NCBI GenBank assembly: GCA_934636865.1
Contig: CAKUBI010000028.1
Span: 1 to 24,304 of the forward strand
Length of the DNA stretch: 24,304 nucleotides
Reading direction: 5' to 3'
DNA from: an uncultured Oscillospiraceae bacterium
GTDB lineage: Bacteria > Bacillota > Clostridia > Oscillospirales > Oscillospiraceae
Positions 22,501 through 24,304 of this stretch are shown one piece after another; the first letter of the stretch is position 1, and each line of letters begins with the position of its first letter. The notes beneath the pieces are model-generated. The model saw nothing but the letters and a program-made list of their open reading frames with translations, was not told where the DNA came from and searched no databases. The translations under genes were made by a program, and so were the position numbers.

Positions 22501-24040
22501 CGATATCGACGGACGATGTGTCGGAGATGACGCTCACGCCGCTGTCCGACATGGCGCTGAGCACGGTGTTGGACAGCTCGTTGAACTTATTGCTGATGGC
22601 GCGGATATCGTTTGCCAGCGTGCCGACCGTACCGTTCGCGGCGCTGTTGAGCATCGTGACCTGACTGCTCAGGCCGTTGATCGACGAGGTCAGGCCGCCG
22701 AGATCCGGCGCTGCGACGATCTGCGTCGAGCCGGTGATGCTGCCCGAGGCGCCGCCCTCGTGGCTCGCGCCCGCGCCCGCGCCGCTGCCGCCCCAGATGG
22801 TCGTGCTGTGGCCGCTGCCGGAGTGCTCGTGGTCCACGCCCGCGGCCGCGCCGCTGCCGGCGCCGATCGAGGTATCGGAGGAATGGGAGCCGCCGCCGGA
22901 AATATTGCTGTCGATGCTGGCGTTCAGCCGGACATTGTCCAGTTCATTGACGGCGCTGTCCACATAGCCGGACATGCTGTTCAGGCGCGAGGAGATCTCG
23001 CTCGAGCCGCCCTCGGCGTGGCTCGCCGCCGTGTTGACAAGGCCGCCCAGCTCGCCGAGCTGCGTTTTGAGCCGCTGCAGCAGCCCCTCGGAGATCTCCA
23101 TGCGGATATAGGGCTCCATCTGGCCTGCGATGCCGCCGACATCCTTGCGGCCGCACACCGCGCCCTCGTTCGTGCACGAGACGATCTGGCCGCTGCTGCG
23201 GCCCACGATGCCGCCGACGTTGTAGCCGACATGCTGGTAGCCGACGGCCGCGGCGTTCACGCATCCGGAGATCACGCCGGAGGAATAGCCCGCCACGCCG
23301 CCGGTATCGGTGGCGACGCTGATCGTGTCGAGCCGGGAGAGCTTGGAAAGGTCGAGCGAGAATTCAAAGCTCAGATCGTCGAGATTGATGGAAGGATCGC
23401 TGCTCTCCACGTTGACATAGGCGCGGTTTTTGCTTGAAGCGATCGTACCGAGGTTGCTGCCCACAAGGCCGCCGGTCATGTTCTGACCGAAGATCGCGCC
23501 CGCGGCCTCGCACGAGCGGATCACGCCGCTCGCAGCGTTTTCGCCCGCGATGCCGCCGATGTTCCGCTCGCCCGAAACGCTGCCGTTGAAGGTGCAGCTT
23601 TCGATCGTGCCGTAGTTCTGCCCCACGATGCCGCCGAGGTCCTCGCCGTCGCCCGAGGGCGTGACCGCACCCTCGACGCGGAGGTTTTTGACGACGCCGG
23701 ACGATTGCAGCACGCCAAAAAGGCCCGCAGGCGACACGCTGTCCTCGATGACAAGGCCGCTGATGGTGTGGCCGCCGCCGTCGAAGGTGCCGCCGAACGT
23801 CGGGATGGGCAGCGCGTCGGCTGTTTCAAGCACGATGTCGCTCTCCAGCACGACCGTCTTCCCGCGTGACCAGGAGTCGAGCGTGCAGGAGCGCGCAAGC
23901 TCCTGCAAGTCCTCCGCGCTCTTGATGTGGATGGCGCTGCCGTCCCCGTCGGCCAGCGCGCTCGTGACAGGGATGAGGGAAAGCAGCAGCAAAGCGCAGA
24001 GCGCAAGCGCGCAGAAGCGATTCAATTTATTCTTCTTCAT
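19520..24040 (-). CDS. GLUG-repeat exoprotein with two transmembrane segments (1506 aa)
   Basis: This is a large membrane-tethered surface protein. I chose the ATG at 24038-24040 because GAGGAG lies 7 bases before it; an ATG 15 bases upstream overlaps that site. A signal peptide (hydrophobic LALCALLLLSLIPV) precedes a beta-solenoid of GLUG motifs at about 90-313 and 530-690 (GGIVGQNYGTIESC, GGIAGENAASGVIRSC, VGGIVGRMDLGYV). The solenoid is split by a predicted helical and Gly/Ser/His-rich insert (about 314-520). An InlB-like segment follows near 725-790. Transmembrane helix 1 is at about 937-958, followed by a basic stretch (KRSKRRARRR). An Ala/Glu-rich, coiled-coil-like loop spans about 965-1070, helix 2 is at about 1081-1103, and a C-terminal region of two related domains ends the protein. 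With the signal peptide removed, both large ends would be outside and the loop inside. It overlaps the upstream MMPL-like gene by 14 bases. No enzymatic motif was seen. Confidence 0.9.
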   Translation of the reverse strand: MKKNKLNRFCALALCALLLLSLIPVTSALADGDGSAIHIKSAEDLQELARSCTLDSWSRGKTVVLESDIVLETADALPIPTFGGTFDGGGHTISGLVIEDSVSPAGLFGVLQSSGVVKNLRVEGAVTPSGDGEDLGGIVGQNYGTIESCTFNGSVSGERNIGGIAGENAASGVIRSCEAAGAIFGQNMTGGLVGSNLGTIASSKNRAYVNVESSDPSINLDDLSFEFSLDLSKLSRLDTISVATDTGGVAGYSSGVISGCVNAAAVGYQHVGYNVGGIVGRSSGQIVSCTNEGAVCGRKDVGGIAGQMEPYIRMEISEGLLQRLKTQLGELGGLVNTAASHAEGGSSEISSRLNSMSGYVDSAVNELDNVRLNASIDSNISGGGSHSSDTSIGAGSGAAAGVDHEHSGSGHSTTIWGGSGAGAGASHEGGASGSITGSTQIVAAPDLGGLTSSINGLSSQVTMLNSAANGTVGTLANDIRAISNKFNELSNTVLSAMSDSGVSVISDTSSVDIDAVTLGKVSLSKNNAAVYGDVNTGGIAGSMALEYSLDPEDDVTEHLSSLYRKQYEYKSIVQKCVNTGDISGKRSYVGGIVGRMDLGYVTGCEGYGSAESENGSYVGGIAGVTGGVVHGSYAKCTLSGKKYVGGIVGSGVQESVDGGKSSVNWNYSLVEINDCQQYVGAVSGSDTGAFANNYYVSDDLPGINRQGFAARAEPIPYEQLYALDDLPDGMKSFTLTFIADGEEVLRRTFDYGASFGADDIPDVPDKDGCHGRWDRTDLTNLHFDTVVTAEYEAFTPGLASEQTREGGLSVILVEGEYNDGDEIKVTAEPLTPEAFGVQSGTLFDRVRGYFSCLGRGELPPLTANREVLEQWSIELADDGQEEHTVRYLPPDGYSSPRIYVRQGGAWHTVDTGTMGSYLTFPVAGTSVEIAAVSTLAVGGIWLGAFAVLILLIVLIIVLIKRSKRRARRRAAQASAAVEQAEQILRGREKRAKAAAAVTAAAMTEKAPAPAEDTAQNEAPSVEDILAEPSAEEERPAPADDSIEARLARAEEELRLLREEREARKNALTQPAVKPVKRRGRKRRWIPALITVLALLAAAAVFFLKSDVKKDLEAYHLIEARMKEEPLAMDVTADASCGTLNAQVSAAVTRTKADDTSVTCIERGGAVLYYANGVIYLENGRAYPVLDAYPDYSALLDETAALCRSLTISKSVDGQEKIYTLTADGEDAASLLRILASDEIADAAAINALRVDLVAESGELMELRFSAEGAGDLKLDAAVLFRGTSAAPEIPDAVREAMKSGTDEVSGMLTDDTLRLMQALAALREQQELSADIALSADCGPIVVSDTLQYDRRSYDGQDIACIRKNTLEFYFSNGRICTADGESVDSAELVDSAQLVDLTYELLLNGTASCTHVTDGYAYTLTLDQDGMSSLAAAIAPSISEQDVSFASGYIEARVSEDGTLEAVSVSCSGALHLILTDAPAAVSATLTPAAREFSFSQQALTALKQ

Positions 24041-24304
24041 CGTCTTGCTCCTCATTTGCAGATCCGGAGATCAGGTTCAGGTCGATATCGCCCTCCACGG
24101 TCGCGTGCATCATGCCGCGCACCGTGCCGTTGATGCTGCCGCGCACCATGCCGTTGACGGAGATCTTGCCGTGGGCAGTCTTTTTCTCGGTGATGGACGG
24201 GACGGAGAAGGACGTCTTGTCCACAACGCCGCTGCCGATGAGCAGGATCTGCGGCAGGGCGAACATGACCATGATGATGGAGATGACCGTGCCGCGGCCA
24301 AGGC
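24027..24304 (-). CDS. C-terminal end of a probable MMPL/RND-type membrane transporter (partial)
   Basis: The frame enters from the right edge and ends at the TAA at 24027-24029, giving about 91 residues. It begins with a membrane segment (LGRGTVISIIMVMFALPQIL) of the kind that ends MMPL/RND-type permeases of Gram-positive bacteria. A Gly-rich tail follows, with strands of about eight residues (GKISVNGMVRGSINGTVRGM, ATVEGDIDLNLISG), and then an acidic terminus (EEQDDEEE). The repeated hydrophobic-Gly pattern suggests a short beta-solenoid after the last helix. The stop lies 14 bases inside the following GLUG gene, and that gene's ribosome site is within this coding sequence, so their translation is coupled. 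The assignment to MMPL rests on the last helix, the tail style and context. Most of the protein is outside the window. Confidence 0.6.
   Translation of the reverse strand, partial: LGRGTVISIIMVMFALPQILLIGSGVVDKTSFSVPSITEKKTAHGKISVNGMVRGSINGTVRGMMHATVEGDIDLNLISGSANEEQDDEEE

Overview
The window looks like a chromosomal segment of a high-GC, monoderm Bacillota, most likely a gut Oscillospiraceae/Eubacteriales relative. This is an inference from strong AGGAGG-type ribosome sites, lipoprotein and LPxxA-style signal peptides, C-terminal SLH modules, GLUG and InlB-type repeats, a DegV protein and a LarA protein. No tRNA, rRNA, CRISPR array or intact mobile element was recognised.

Layout, left to right. 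(1) Positions 1-781 hold debris: the 3' end of an unidentified + strand gene, a truncated SLH-domain gene end, a terminator-like hairpin, a perfect 36-bp palindrome and a 12-bp tandem duplication. (2) Positions 782-3250 hold a minus-strand polar amino acid ABC importer operon (binding lipoprotein, permease, ATPase). It has a clear sigma-A-type promoter and an ARG-box-like operator. The ATPase carries an in-frame TGA just after Walker A, so the system looks broken or very recently damaged. (3) Positions 3300-5850 hold a LarA-family nickel-dependent racemase (minus strand), divergent from a cupin-thioesterase pair. (4) Positions 5850-8365 hold a DegV-family fatty-acid-binding protein and a membrane-anchored metallophosphoesterase, each with its own leader and terminator. 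(5) Positions 8457-18788 hold a 3159-residue secreted SLH giant preceded by a TetR-family regulator gene. (6) Positions 18900-24304 hold a second minus-strand operon: the 3' end of an apparent MMPL/RND-type membrane protein, a 1506-residue GLUG-repeat membrane protein translationally coupled to it, and a cytidylate-kinase-like protein, closed by a terminator.

How the genes may work together. The left half is ordinary metabolism: amino acid uptake, 2-hydroxyacid racemisation and fatty-acid handling. The right half, nearly 16 kb, is devoted almost entirely to the cell surface. It combines a putative MMPL exporter, a two-pass membrane protein with a very large extracellular beta-solenoid, a TetR-type ligand-responsive regulator, and a giant S-layer-anchored protein. 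That protein combines Ig-like sandwiches, a glycine-rich amphipathic strand region, a predicted beta-propeller and three SLH modules. Whether these form one system is a hypothesis. The evidence is adjacency, shared orientation and operator-like elements around tetR.
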